Shown piece after piece: positions 26,703 through 38,900 of a stretch of DNA of 64,000 nt. The position numbers and the translations under genes are program-made. Under the pieces are notes generated by a model, which ran no database searches, was not told the DNA's origin, and worked only from the letters and a program-made list of their open reading frames with translations. Position 1 is the stretch's first letter, and every line of letters begins with the position of its first letter. Location of the stretch: the NCBI GenBank assembly GCA_033964015.1, contig CM066913.1:3660169-3724168 (forward strand). Direction: 5' to 3'. Source of the stretch: Scolanthus callimorphus. Lineage: Eukaryota > Cnidaria > Anthozoa > Actiniaria > Edwardsiidae.

Positions 26703-27928
26703 TTAGTTGAAATCGAATGAATCCTTTGCAGGGCCTTTGCTGTTTAGTTCTGTCTCAGTTATAGCTTGTAATGTTATCGCTCTCGGCATAACCGAATGAC
26801 TTCGTGTTGGCTGTTTCGGCGAACGTTTTCCAACGCTTCCCTGTGCATGACCTAGTCTGAAACTCGCTGCTGATATTTGCCCCATTAAGGCCTCACTGTC
26901 TACTTCAGGGCCTGGGAATGACTGAGACAGTCGCCTGGTGCGGCAACCCAGCGTAGAAATCTTCGCAAATCCCATTTTCTGCTGCCTTTTCTCTTGTCCT
27001 TTAGTTTTCGTCTGACTGCTTCGTCTATGAACCAATAAAGGTCGACCAGAACACAAACTATGAATAAAATCTTTGTCTGAAACTGAGCTTTCATCCTGTG
27101 TTGATGTATTTTGACTTGCGGTCTCTCCATATTTGTGACTCGCCCTTGTGCTTGTTCTGTAAGAAGGAGAGAGTTGAGTTTGGTAAATATTAAATAAAGT
27201 TAAGAATTCATCTTTCTGGCGTCGTCGATTTTCCGTTGTAGCTAACAGTGGAGCCGTATACGGCCTCTTCAGAACCGCCGAACGGCGCAAAGCTGTACTT
27301 GGCTTGGGCGTGCAAACTTGAGATGTTTTTTGTCGTATTGAGCGAAATGACCAATTTGTCTCGTCATCGTTTGCCCATTCTTGTGCAGTCTTCTTATGAG
27401 TATTGTCTCGAATTTCTTTTGACGCTTTGCCTTCCGCTAATAAATGCTGAGCGCAAAGCAAATGTCCATTTCTTGAGGCCTGAATCAGTGGGGTTACACC
27501 CTCATTATTCGCAATGTCGACACTAAGTCGGAGCTTTCTATGAAATTTTACTATTTTACTTAAAATTTCGAAATTTCCGACGGTTGCTGCGTAAAACAGA
27601 GCAGTATTCCCCTGTTTGTCTTTAGTGTTTAGGTCCAGATTCCCAGCTGTATCCAAGAGCAAAGCGACGAGTTGCTCTTTTTCCTTCAAAATCGCACACA
27701 TCAGTGCATTTTGGCCTTTCTTATTGGTCATCTCGATTTTAGCGCCATTTGAATAAGAGCTCTCGCCAGCCCCAAAACCACACTTGTCGGTTGGGCATCA
27801 CAGATTTGTAAAAGTGCCGTGTTGCCATCTTGGTCTCTTGCGTTTATGTTGGTTCCTGAGCTAATGAAGAATAATGCTTGCTTGAAGCGCCTTTCCGAAA
27901 TGGCTTTACTCAGAGCTGAAATCATCAC
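26703..27928 (-). CDS. Ankyrin-repeat protein, ANKRD34-like layout, one apparent frameshift
   Basis: Single-exon gene of about 408 residues if one base is restored. Residues 1-60 hold the first ankyrin units (DQDGNTALLQICD); the frame then shifts at a three-T run (27748-27750 on +). Reading resumes as GAKIEMTNKKGQNALMCAI, DKQGNTALFYAATVGN and NEGVTPLIQASRNGH repeats. The second half (from about residue 185) is basic, Ser/Thr-rich and apparently disordered. The two halves of the second repeat are each well conserved on either side of the break, which argues for a recent deletion or an assembly error rather than old decay. The layout, a few N-terminal ankyrins then a long disordered tail, recalls ANKRD34 proteins, but I would not name it. 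Confidence 0.75.
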
Positions 27929-29221
27929 CGTTTGTTAATGCTGAAAAATACTTCAAACACATTCGATAGCAACTCTGTCCCGCGATAGGCAGCTAGTCTG
28001 ACAGATAATTTTAACCGCAACCACACTAAATTGTCTCCGCATATATGAATAAAAGAAATAGATTCATTTTTCTTAATCATACGACTATGTTGGCAACCAT
28101 CTATTAGTGAAGCCAGTTATCGACGCTTTCAAAACTGCCGACTGTTAGTATGTTTGTTTTACCATTTCCATGTATTCTGTAATTGAAGCTCTTTTTTGCT
28201 ACTTCACATAAGCATAAATGGTGCGGGGTGTTCTGGAGGAGATGCAATTAAAAATCTCTTTAATATCTCTTCTTTACTTTGAACAAAGGCAATAAACCAA
28301 TCGATGTCGTTGTGAAACGTTGAAAAGTCGACTTCTCAGTCAATATAGAAGTTAATAAAGCCATGCAGATCGATAAAACTTTATGAAGTCATTAACTTTG
28401 CGACTGCTTGCTAGTAATTAATTAGCAAGGGACAAAATATTTTGGATTGCTTTTGAAATTTCATCTGGTATTTTTTTTTCTAAAGGAAATGGAAAACCGT
28501 TTTTTACGGATTTTTTCAACTCATGTAACTACAGGGGGCATCTCGTGGGCGGTTGATTATAATAAGCGATTACTTCAAGACCCTACCCTGTGTACCAGAG
28601 TCTCCAAGCTTCACTCCTTTACAAGCTTCGAGCCTCTGGTAACCAGGGTATCAAGACCCCTTCTGATGTTTTGAAATTAAGAAGACCCGTTAGATGTTTT
28701 TAAACTGTGTGAGATTTTTTTGAGTGACTGGCCAACAAGGACATGTTTCCAAGGAATATTTATCTACATTGTATATCGAAATATTTTCTTTGCGATTGTT
28801 GTGAAACGGTGTAATGCAATGATTTACCTTATGCCACGGAAGGGATCCACTTCAAAAAGCTCGGGTGTATATTGAGGAAAATCTAGTACGCGGTTCCGGG
28901 AGCCGGAATAATTCAAATCTGTTGAAAAAGGAGAAAAGTAAAGTAAAGTTTTGCCGGCTAAAACGGTATTATATTTTGTCAGGTGCCCATTGTTCAAATC
29001 CTTAGAAAAAGCTCGACGAGACAAGCACTGGGTGCAATATTCGAGAAGATACTACTATCGTGAATACCAATGCATTTGGAGTCTCTAGGTTTATTGCTGA
29101 ATAACATTTTTTATCCAACGACGGGTTTCCTGTGGTCTCTCTGTGACTCAGATGTCTTAAAAGCCTGGACAGAAATGTTGTTTTAAAAGCTACCCTGGGT
29201 ACCGGATTCGACTGCAAGTTT

Positions 29222-30477
29222 CACTTATTCACAAGAGGAGGTCTGTCAGTCTTCCTATAATGCATCGCTTTTGAGCCATATTATAAATGGCCGGATGACG
29301 CGCGCGCGATTCGGCAGTTGAACAAGGAGGATTGTGTGAAGCTCACAAATTTAAGTGCTCAGGCCTTTCTCACCAGAAAAAACGATCTTGCATCTCTGCT
29401 ACGATGAAGCCAACGGAAGTATAAACTTCAGGTTGACAAGTTCACGTGTCTGCATGTTAGCTCTGTCTTGGGACATTTTGTTTTCCCGTCGTCGCTTGAA
29501 GAAATCAGATTTTGTTTGTTTACAAGCAGTGCAAAAAAAATAGCTTGCAGGATTATCTTCGCCAGCAATTCTGAAATATTTTCTTCCAACGTCGTCAATA
29601 TTTTGTGGAATTGTCGTATCAAAATCGTAACAATTCGTTTTGTATTGCGATTCTTGATGACTTTCTGGAGGAATCGCAAGAAATAAAGCTTATTTTCGTC
29701 GATGAAATCTCAATTCTCCTTAGATTAGCGCGCGCTCTCGCGCAATCACAACGGCTTTTCGCACGAGCTCTAGCACTTTTCTGTTCACATTTTTCCATAT
29801 TTTTCGGCGAATAAATATCTTTCTGACATTAGATATTGCTTAAAATATAGCTAAGAAACCATTCCAGACTTTGTATTGCAGAAATGTATCGCGTTTGAAT
29901 CAATGTTTAGATATTAAGTTCAGGATCGACCCCGTTCGCGAGTGGTGACGGCGAGCGAGACTTAGGTTTTCAACGTGTTTTGCAGTGCTCACGAAGGCCG
30001 ACCGTTTTTTCGGTTGTCTACTTTCCAGTCCCAAATTCAACAAGAAATCGAGAGGGCAATTCTGATAATGGAATAGATTTAAAATCAAAGAGATTTGCTT
30101 AAGTATAATACTCAATAAAATCAGAGGGCAATTGGTTAGAAATAGTAGATTTTGGTTAATGAAAAATGTAAACAAAGCCATCGCCTGGACAAAATGTCCG
30201 TGCAGAGAATTGACGACAAAGTTGCGCCCTTGTTATTTTCCGCCTGCTTGACATTATGAAGTGAAAATTTAGCTAAACCACGAGTTCATTTCATAAACTT
30301 TTATGTATATTTATCAGATTGCATATAAAGGTGCTCATAAGAGATTTTTATTGAAGGATTTCACATCTGTTTTCTGGCTTTTTTCCCGGGAACATTGTCC
30401 GTTTTGGCGGGTAGTTTCAAAAAATCTCGCGCAGGTGCTCATGGGAAGACTGACAGACCTCCTCTTCTTATTCACTG
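29222..30477. repeat. Possible 1.26-kb element bounded by inverted repeats
   Basis: AAGAGGAGGTCTGTCAGTCT in the left end recurs in reverse complement at the right end (AGACTGACAGACCTCCTCTT). The exact inverted core is 23 bp, with weaker similarity outside it. The interior has no transposase frame I recognise. It could be a non-autonomous DNA transposon or two separate insertions of a short motif. Confidence 0.45.
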
Positions 30478-32223
30478 AGCCTAGTCCCTCGCGCTCTGGT
30501 TCAGGCTCCCTGTGGTAGGTAGGGACAGGAAGTGTGACGTCACAGGAAACCCTGTGAGCTCGCGCGTGTTACCTCACGGTTCATCACCAACAACAGGAAG
30601 CCCACTCAACAGAACGCCGGGAGTAGGCTGTTGTTCTTCACTGATAAGCTCAGGCAAGTCGCCCCGAAAGGAGAATCCAGATAAAGACTGATACACTGGA
30701 GAGCAGAAACTCGGCTTTTATGTTTTAACAAACTTGGAACAACAATGAGAAATTCGCGGAAAATCCGAACAGACTTCCCATACCAGAGAATCAGTTTTTC
30801 ATAAGAAAGTTATCCGGCCAGCTGAGGGTCCTTTCTTGGGTAAAAACAAAAGCACGCGAAATACAGACACGCGCGAACAACTTTGCTAGATGATAAAAGG
30901 CTGACAAGAACTTCTGCTAGCAGGGTACAAGAAAACCGGTGCTACACAAAATAAGGAAACATGTATTCGGCCAATGCCTTTAGGATTACGCCGATTTTAA
31001 ATCACTGCGCCGACTGCCCGCACTTTAAAAACGGGCTGGTCAAATTAACTAAAAGGAATTGTCATCTCAGACTCATTCTAGTATTGTTCTTGAGTCTGAG
31101 ATGACCAATTGTTTTGGTTAAAATGACCAGTGCCGCGAATATCCTTAATTGGAAAGTATGCTTCACGAATATACCCAAAATTAATATTGTCATTCGAAGT
31201 ACCCTAAACCTCGAGTAAGAAAGAAATTGTTAGAAACTTCAAATTATTTGCAGAAATCCTTAGCCATAGCCTTGAAAGTGTTAAGCTAGAACTGGAGTAG
31301 CAAAAAAATCGTATTTTATCGCTCAGGGCACAAAGTGCTGGCATAACTGGGAGACACGCGTTTATCTCTCGAATTCGGACAATTTTCTCGACTGTGTCTC
31401 ATCGAAATGAGAACGCCTAGGCTCGAGATCAAACTTGCCACGATATTTGTCGAATCGATCAAATTTGTCCGGTTATACATAAAAATGTGAACAAAAAGAC
31501 GTGGACTTTAACTGAATGAAGTATAAAGTGGAGAGATAAACTGGGTCAAACACAGTTTGTCACATATCAAAACAAGCGCAGTCTTTGAGGCCTAGCATTT
31601 GGTAAGCCTGTGGTATCTGCGCGCAAAGACAATAAGTAGGAATACCAGTTAAAATGCTCTGGGGATCTTTATTTCAGAATCATCTAACACATATGCAAAG
31701 CCGTGCGCGACATGAGAACAATCTTCAAAACTAGCCATGCAACATGCAGCTCAACACACATACAAAAACGAAAAATTTTCATAAAAAACATAACCATAAA
31801 TAACGCCTGGATTCAAATAAAAGAAAAAAACAAACTTTTTAAAGTTACAAAAAGTATCTAAAATAATACAAAAGTACGTAAGAACAAAAGCTAAAATGTG
31901 CTTACAAAAGAAACACGTTAAAACACTAACTCGCCAAGTCTTCACTTTCTATTGTTAGCTACAGTAGGACTATAAAGGCTGAATCAATTCAGTCAATCAG
32001 TGACTTAAATAAAAATAGTTCCTTATTTATCGATGTCTGGTTTCGGCCGATGTCGTGTGTTCCCTGAAAGGAATAAAAAAGAGTTGTAGCTTATCACGGC
32101 GAGCGAGTGTCTAGTAACTGCGTAATAAGGGCGACACAGGTTTAGAAATAGCTTTAACAACGGCGGAATTTCAACGGTATTAGGACACTAATCCACACTA
32201 TAGGCAGATTCGTTTATGCTGTG

Positions 32224-32229
32224 TTTATT
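32224..32229 (-). terminator. Candidate poly(A) signal of the vitellogenin gene
   Basis: AATAAA on the minus strand, about 195 nt downstream of the stop codon at 32422-32424. It is the first such hexamer I see after the stop. A CAG|GTAACC donor-like site just after the stop (about 32411-32413) leaves open a spliced 3' UTR. Confidence 0.5.
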
Positions 32230-32421
32230 TAACAATTAGTTGCCGAAGGCGACGTGGTTATTGGTGAATAAATGACTATTTCCGTTAGTGCCTACTATGA
32301 GACACAAAAGTAGGCAATAACGTCCGGCTTCTGTAGACTTTTGCAAACGTTAGCGTTAAGTGGAAACCAGCTTCAGGTTCTGTGACGAATCGAAATTGAC
32401 AAAGTGGGTTACCTGTGTGTT

Positions 32422-32870
32422 CTAACACTGGACTCTCCAGGCCTTTTGGAACTGCTCGGCCGTTTCGAGGAGCGAGCCGGTGGGAGACTTAAACTCGCGG
32501 TACTGCTCTCCATTGTTATCACCACACAGACCGCGCACCTGGTCTTGCAGCAGGGGACTGGCGCGGATCTGGACCTTTTCAGGATGGTAGATGACATCGA
32601 GGGAATACTACAAGAAACGAATATGGGATGTTATTAGTACAAATAATATGGGATGTTATTAGTAAGAATGCAGTGATCTGTGTCCACTCTGATACTCTTG
32701 GAGCTCCTGGTAGATTAGTTTTGAAACTTCCGCCCTCTGATTTGCTAGCTCACTTACTGCAAGCTGCGCGGCAGCAATTTGCGCCATTCTAGTGCGGCCC
32801 TCCACCCTCTCCTTGTCTAGCGGTTGTGTATTTCGACCGCTTGGAATTCCCTCACGATGAGGAGAAGACC

Positions 32871-32922
<52 letters not shown>

Positions 32923-35900
32923 TTACTCAAGTTCTCACCATTGGTAGCTCATTTCGAAACTCGAGCTCTATTGGATAATGAGCCAACCTGGAATTCGTGC
33001 CCAGATTGGCTAGCTCAGTTTTTCTCCGACAACGCGCCCTCTGATTGGCTAGCTCACTGAAATTAGCACCACTTTTGCCAGTCTTTCTTTGGAACTAAAG
33101 TTATATTGGCTAGATGACCTGTAATTAGCTCCCTGATTGGGTAGCTCAGTTTTGAAACCTGTACCCTACTTGGCAAGCTCATGTGTGAGTGTTGCTGTGT
33201 TGTCTGGCTCACCTTGGATGTAATCAGGACCTTGACACGCTGTCCTCGTTTCACGATCCTGGCGACATTTTTTACCTCACACACCTTCTGCTGGCATGCC
33301 TGACCGTTCACCATCACCACCAACGAGGGCAGGATTGTGATTTTGACCTATTGTTCAGACATCAACAAAATAGGCATTAAAAACGCACATGATGTGAATT
33401 CAGTTTGCTGCCCAGTCCAGAGAGAAAGCTAAACCATCAACCCGGCCATCTCTAGCTAAGGATGAGAGGTAATTTCCGTTCTGACGCATGGGGTCCAAAA
33501 TTCGGGGAGGGGGTTACTTCATGAGATGTAGAAATCAACATGTATGCTTTCCTTGGTGTTTTTTAAGAGAATAATTGACATTTCACCAGATTCGGTTTCA
33601 ATGTGTTTGAAATTGCTTTCAAATTATTTTCTCTTGCAGTGTTTGACAAGTTTTTGCAAAGGTGAGAGTATATACCGATATAATCTTCATTATCAATGTT
33701 CAGAAGAAAGAAAAACAAAGCTTGGAGTTGAAGTGTAATGGTTTCAACACTGTATGAAAAAAGATGATTTTTTCAGACCTCTGGCTCAAAACGAAGCCCT
33801 TGATCTTTTATCGCAAGCAAGGATAAATTCTCATTAAAGATAAAGGGGCTCTCGCACGCTTAATATTCTTCAATCGTGGACATAAAATAAGTAAAATTGT
33901 AAACATGTGAAAACACGTACATTTGCCCGTAGTAATCAAAATAATCCTCCAGATTAATAGAAAAACCTTTCAAGTGTTAGACAAATGCAAGAGGATGGAA
34001 TTGGATTGCGATTTGAGCTATTTTCTTGTCAGAGAAGTGGCCAGCAAGCGTGCGAGAGCCCCTTTAAACAGACCGATAGCTAGATAAAATTATAGCGCCT
34101 ACCTTTTGTGGCGTTTGGATCTGGATGTGCAGTCGCTGTTTTTGTTGCTTATTGAAGCTGACAGCAACCCTGAACAGCTGTTTCCCCTTGTCTTCCGCCA
34201 ACACGTGCAAGCAGTGCCCCTTTTCCTGGCTCAGCTGAATGGACTGTTGGTCAAATAGCTCGATTCTCTGCTTGTGGACCTGGCAGACTCCTAGTCAATA
34301 CACCATAAGAAGATAAGAAGTGTGAAAAGAGCGACAAAAACAACAAAAACGGCGAGGATTTATCATTATGGGATAATTCGAATATGACAGGACAACCTGC
34401 TGTACAATTTACACCTTAGCTTTTATAGCAAATATATCTAGTATGACTTCATAGGAAAGTATGTGGTGATAATATTCACATGTTTATTTACGCGATCTTT
34501 TTACGTCCGAAAGGATAAATAAAAAATCTTACATACCGCTCCCGACCTTGTTTTCTCGTTTGTTGTTTAGAGGTCCCCGCGACGACCCTGTACGAATACT
34601 GTTTGCGCTCCGATAGAAACATCTTTTTTATTCTTTTGCAACGTCAGAAACGTAACTTAGGCGCCGTACGCGACATCTCAAACTTTCCTCGTGTTTTACT
34701 TGCTATATTCCTTTCTGAATCTTTCATATACCATCCTATACAATTGTATCTTTCTCATACGAAGAAGCTCACGCCAAAACGCAACAACACAATCGCAAAA
34801 ACTCAAAACGTTATGTAGCATCCTTCGCCTCTAAAATGACCAAACTTACTTAAATAGCTATTCTCTTGCGTTGCGAATGCGCGCGCCTCACATCAATTCA
34901 CAATTTTCTGCGCATGCGCACCTTTATGAGAATCAGCCATAAATGACTCACCATACATGAGATCAGCGATGTCCTGGGATGATTCTGGCAGTCGTTTCAC
35001 CACAAGTGGTAGGGCGAGAACCTTTGACCGGATGACTCTCCTGTTAAACCGAGCTTGCAGTTGGGCGGTCAGGGGAGAAAGCAGTTCCAAGATGATCTCC
35101 ATTCGCTGCTGTTGTTTTAGTTTTGACTGTGAGACCGAGGCTATGGTCTGGATATAGTACAGCAACTGGGGCTGATATCTCTGGAGGAACATATGGATGC
35201 CGACCGGTAGCTATAAATCAATATCGATCTTAATATACATTCATTATGATTGATAACCTATAAGTATCCATCTCCCCTTCTGCGAATAGTTGAAATAATC
35301 ATACTTGCCTTTTTGAACTGCATTTTACTCCCCAAGCCAATAGTTAAAAAAAAGCATTTATCTGTTTATAGAATAAAAACATCTTCCCTCGCACCTTTTT
35401 TTAGAGACAAATCAAGTCGAGTTTATTTTCACTCCTTTACAGTAATTTTAGACGGCACTTTCGTTGTCTCAGTAAATGTAAACGGAAAAAAAAATCATAA
35501 ATTAATTCTACCCTGTTTGGAATCCTAATCTCTAATCTCTAACCGGTAACCCGATTACTAACCCAAACCCTAACCAGTGCGCTATGAGTGAATTCGCTGG
35601 GTTTGTAGCGCTTATTTCTATAGAACGAAGCTATGAATGATAATGACTAATTGTCCCAAGGGATCAGAAATGGCAACGACCTTTCTGAAAAGGCATCGAC
35701 TGTTCACAGAAATGGCAACGACCGTTCTGCAAAGCATCGACCGTTTACGAAAGGGATGTTTATTTATTTATATATTTTTCCTTTTCTGTTAATGAGACTT
35801 AGTTTTGTATATTATAAATCTAGCTGACCCCGAGCCAGTAATCCTCGTTAGCGGAGGGTAGGCTGTTCTGGAAAAAGTAAGGCAAAAGAATAGTAAAGTA

Positions 35901-38900
35901 GAGAAATGCGGACGGCGGCAATATCATAGATATCATCGGGGACCCAATTTAGCCATATCTAGTCCAGAAAATACCATGAAGACAAACTGGACCTTAAGAG
36001 TCGGGTGTTACTTACCCCTGAGTCAGTGCCCTTCCTTCACAGTGTGCTACCAAAATCTCGTTCATATAAAACATCGTGCAACACCTAACACCTAGAGCAA
36101 TGGAACAGAGCTGAAACTAAAAGAACTTACCTTGTTCCAGGTAGATATCAGGATGATTCGTCTCATCGCCGGAAGTATTTTCCCTTGCCAAACGATCCTG
36201 TAGGGATCCGACTTGAGTCCAAACATGATCTCCAGGTCCCAGGACTTCAGACTGGTCAGGTCAACCGTGATCTGTGCCATATACCCTGGTAGAACTCCTG
36301 GGAATTTAATCTGAGTCGTCTTGATGACCAGGCGTCGTGTCTGGCGATTGAATGTCATGCTGGCGATGATTTCTCGCTTGATTTTTAGTCCACTGGCGGA
36401 GAATGTTGCTTCGACGCACATCTCTGAAAACGTTAAGTAACGTTGATAAGATACGAGATTTAAGTTTTGAATATTGTTTGTCAAGCACTTACGCTTAGCG
36501 GTGTACTTGACGACTTTCCAACTTGTGAGCCAGTGTCTTGATGCATCCCGGACTGGAGTCTGGTGCATGCGCAATTGGGTCATTAGCAGTGATGTCAGTA
36601 CTGGAACCTCGCGCAGGCGCAGTGCGTCTAGACTAAGCACCTCTCCCTCGACGCATCTCTTCACGCCGGTGAAAACTTCGTCAAAGCAATAGGGCTGGAT
36701 CTGTAGAAGAATAAAACAAAACTGAAACCTAGACAAGGCTGGCTCTTGCGCATGAAACTCGATTGCATGGACCAACGTCGCGAATAACTCTACCGCTTTT
36801 TGTTTTTTCTCGAATCAATATTTTGCGATATTGACGGCTTTTAAAAGAGAGTATGCCCCCCCCCCCCCGACTCTATTCTCCCATTACTGGCGGAAAATAT
36901 GTTGTAGTATTGCCCCCATTTAAATGGTAATCACTTTATATACCTGCACCAGGTGCTGTTTGGAGATACCCATGTTCACCTCCTGTTTCATGATGGTGTA
37001 GGTCTTAACCAATTGCACCTCTACGATGCCACACACCCCCTGGTCTCTAGGCTTGGTAAGGTCAGGGGAAATAACCAGCACCTCCTCTTTCTTGCTAGGG
37101 TTCTCCACCTTCCATGTGTATTTCTTGCGTGGTTCAGCGGTCATTTCTACGTTCATATGCGGACGCATTTGGACGTTGTTGTTCATTTCCAGGCCTACGC
37201 GGACAAATGGGTTGTGGACGGTGATTTTGCCAATGGTCGTCATGGAGATGCTGAAAGGATAGGAATACAATTAACTCGCGTCGTGTTGAATGATAAGCAT
37301 AGGGAACAGTGCTAACCAATACTCATATCAGTTGTGGTTTGTGTAAAGTGCTTTTCTTGAAAGTGCTTTTCTTGAAAGCTTCTCCAAAGTAAACTTTATC
37401 AATCAATCGCTTAATCGTATCCTATAGCAGTACAGATTGGCGGTCAGCATTACAATGAATAGCATTCGTTAAATAGCGGTATATATTACATGAATAATCT
37501 CCTAGTGACTCTAGTGAGACTGATATTTTATACTTTGCAACATTATTGAACCTATTGATGTGACCGAGTGAGTCATGAGACGATTGAGTGTGCTGCTTTA
37601 CAACCGGGCGTTTTATGATGCCCTCTAGGTGATTATTGGCTTTGCATTTAGTTATGTAATAAACATATGCACTGGACCTTCGGTTACTTAGAGATTCCAA
37701 GCCAGCAAGGCTAAGAACTTTATCATACGAAGCCTGAGGGAAAATAATCCTTAGAGCTTTGATCTGAATCAGCTTAATGAGATCACTGAGGTATGCAGGT
37801 AGCCCCGCCCATACTGGGCAGCGGCGTAGCCAGGAATTTCTGAAGGGGGGGGGGGGGGGGGGAGGCATACTCCCGTAACACTGCAGTTGTGAGGTTTGAT
37901 ATTGTGTTGATATTGATATTGTAAAAATGTCGTACTGTTTTCGATGTAAGCACGTTTTACCTTGGTTTCAGAAGAATCTTCGTCTTAAGACTCTCCATGT
38001 TAAATACCTTCCACCAAGAGGGTTTAGTCTCGATCTGTACATCCATGACGACATCACTAACCATGCTTGACATGAGGTGAAGATGAAGGGGAAGACCCGT
38101 GAGAGTTGGCATCAGTTGACGAGCGTGTAGCGGAAGGAACGCCTTGGTGATGTCTTGCTTGATCACTATTTTGTTATTGGTGATCTGGATTTCTGTTTTG
38201 GACAAGAAAAAAGTATTGTTTGCTGCAGAAATGTAAACTGTTCATCAGACAGCCAGGTACGGTAACCTTTACCCCCAATAAACTTTAGCTCATACCGTTG
38301 TTATGCAAAAAACGATTCGGAAGCTTATGCGCAGACACCTGTCCTACGTAAACCGGGAATTCTACTCCATCTAAAAAGCCAGACTTTGTCTGTTTTGATT
38401 TGCATTTTTTTTCAATTAAGCCCTCCATTGTTTCACTGGCAGATGTACCCTCCCTACTTGCACATGTGGCCACATAAACTTTTCAGCCTCCACCTCGCAG
38501 TGGCGGATCAAGGGGAGGTGCGTTGGGTGCGGATGCACCTTTTGCAATACAAAAATGGTTTAAAACGGCAAAATGTAGTCCATAAGACAAGGTTCTAGAA
38601 ATTTCCAAAAAGCTGGATCCGCTGTTAAATCAACTCAGACTGAGAAGGGTGCTAACGACATGTTGAGAATCGAAACTACAAGACGCTGTGTACATTTACC
38701 TCCCAGTGGAGTCTGAAGCTGACTCTTTTTGCCCTGTAGAAGCTGGATAACCTGATCTGCAACCTGTTGAACCAGTTTTGGAGTCACCTCGGTGTACTTC
38801 AGTTCTTGTCCAAACAACTTCATGAACATTGAAACCTTGGGCTGTTGGCTCTGCAGCTGAGACTAAATGATAAATAAATTCACTCGTGAAAAATGTAAAC

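Larger units (their letters stand above)
27929..32421. other. Intergenic region between ankyrin gene and vitellogenin 3' end
   Basis: No supported coding exon. Contains a short inverted repeat around 28585-28650 (CAGAGTCTCCAAGCTT and its mirror), a possible element bounded by inverted ends at 29222-29255 and 30444-30477, and the probable poly(A) signal of the vitellogenin gene at 32224-32229. Confidence 0.6.
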
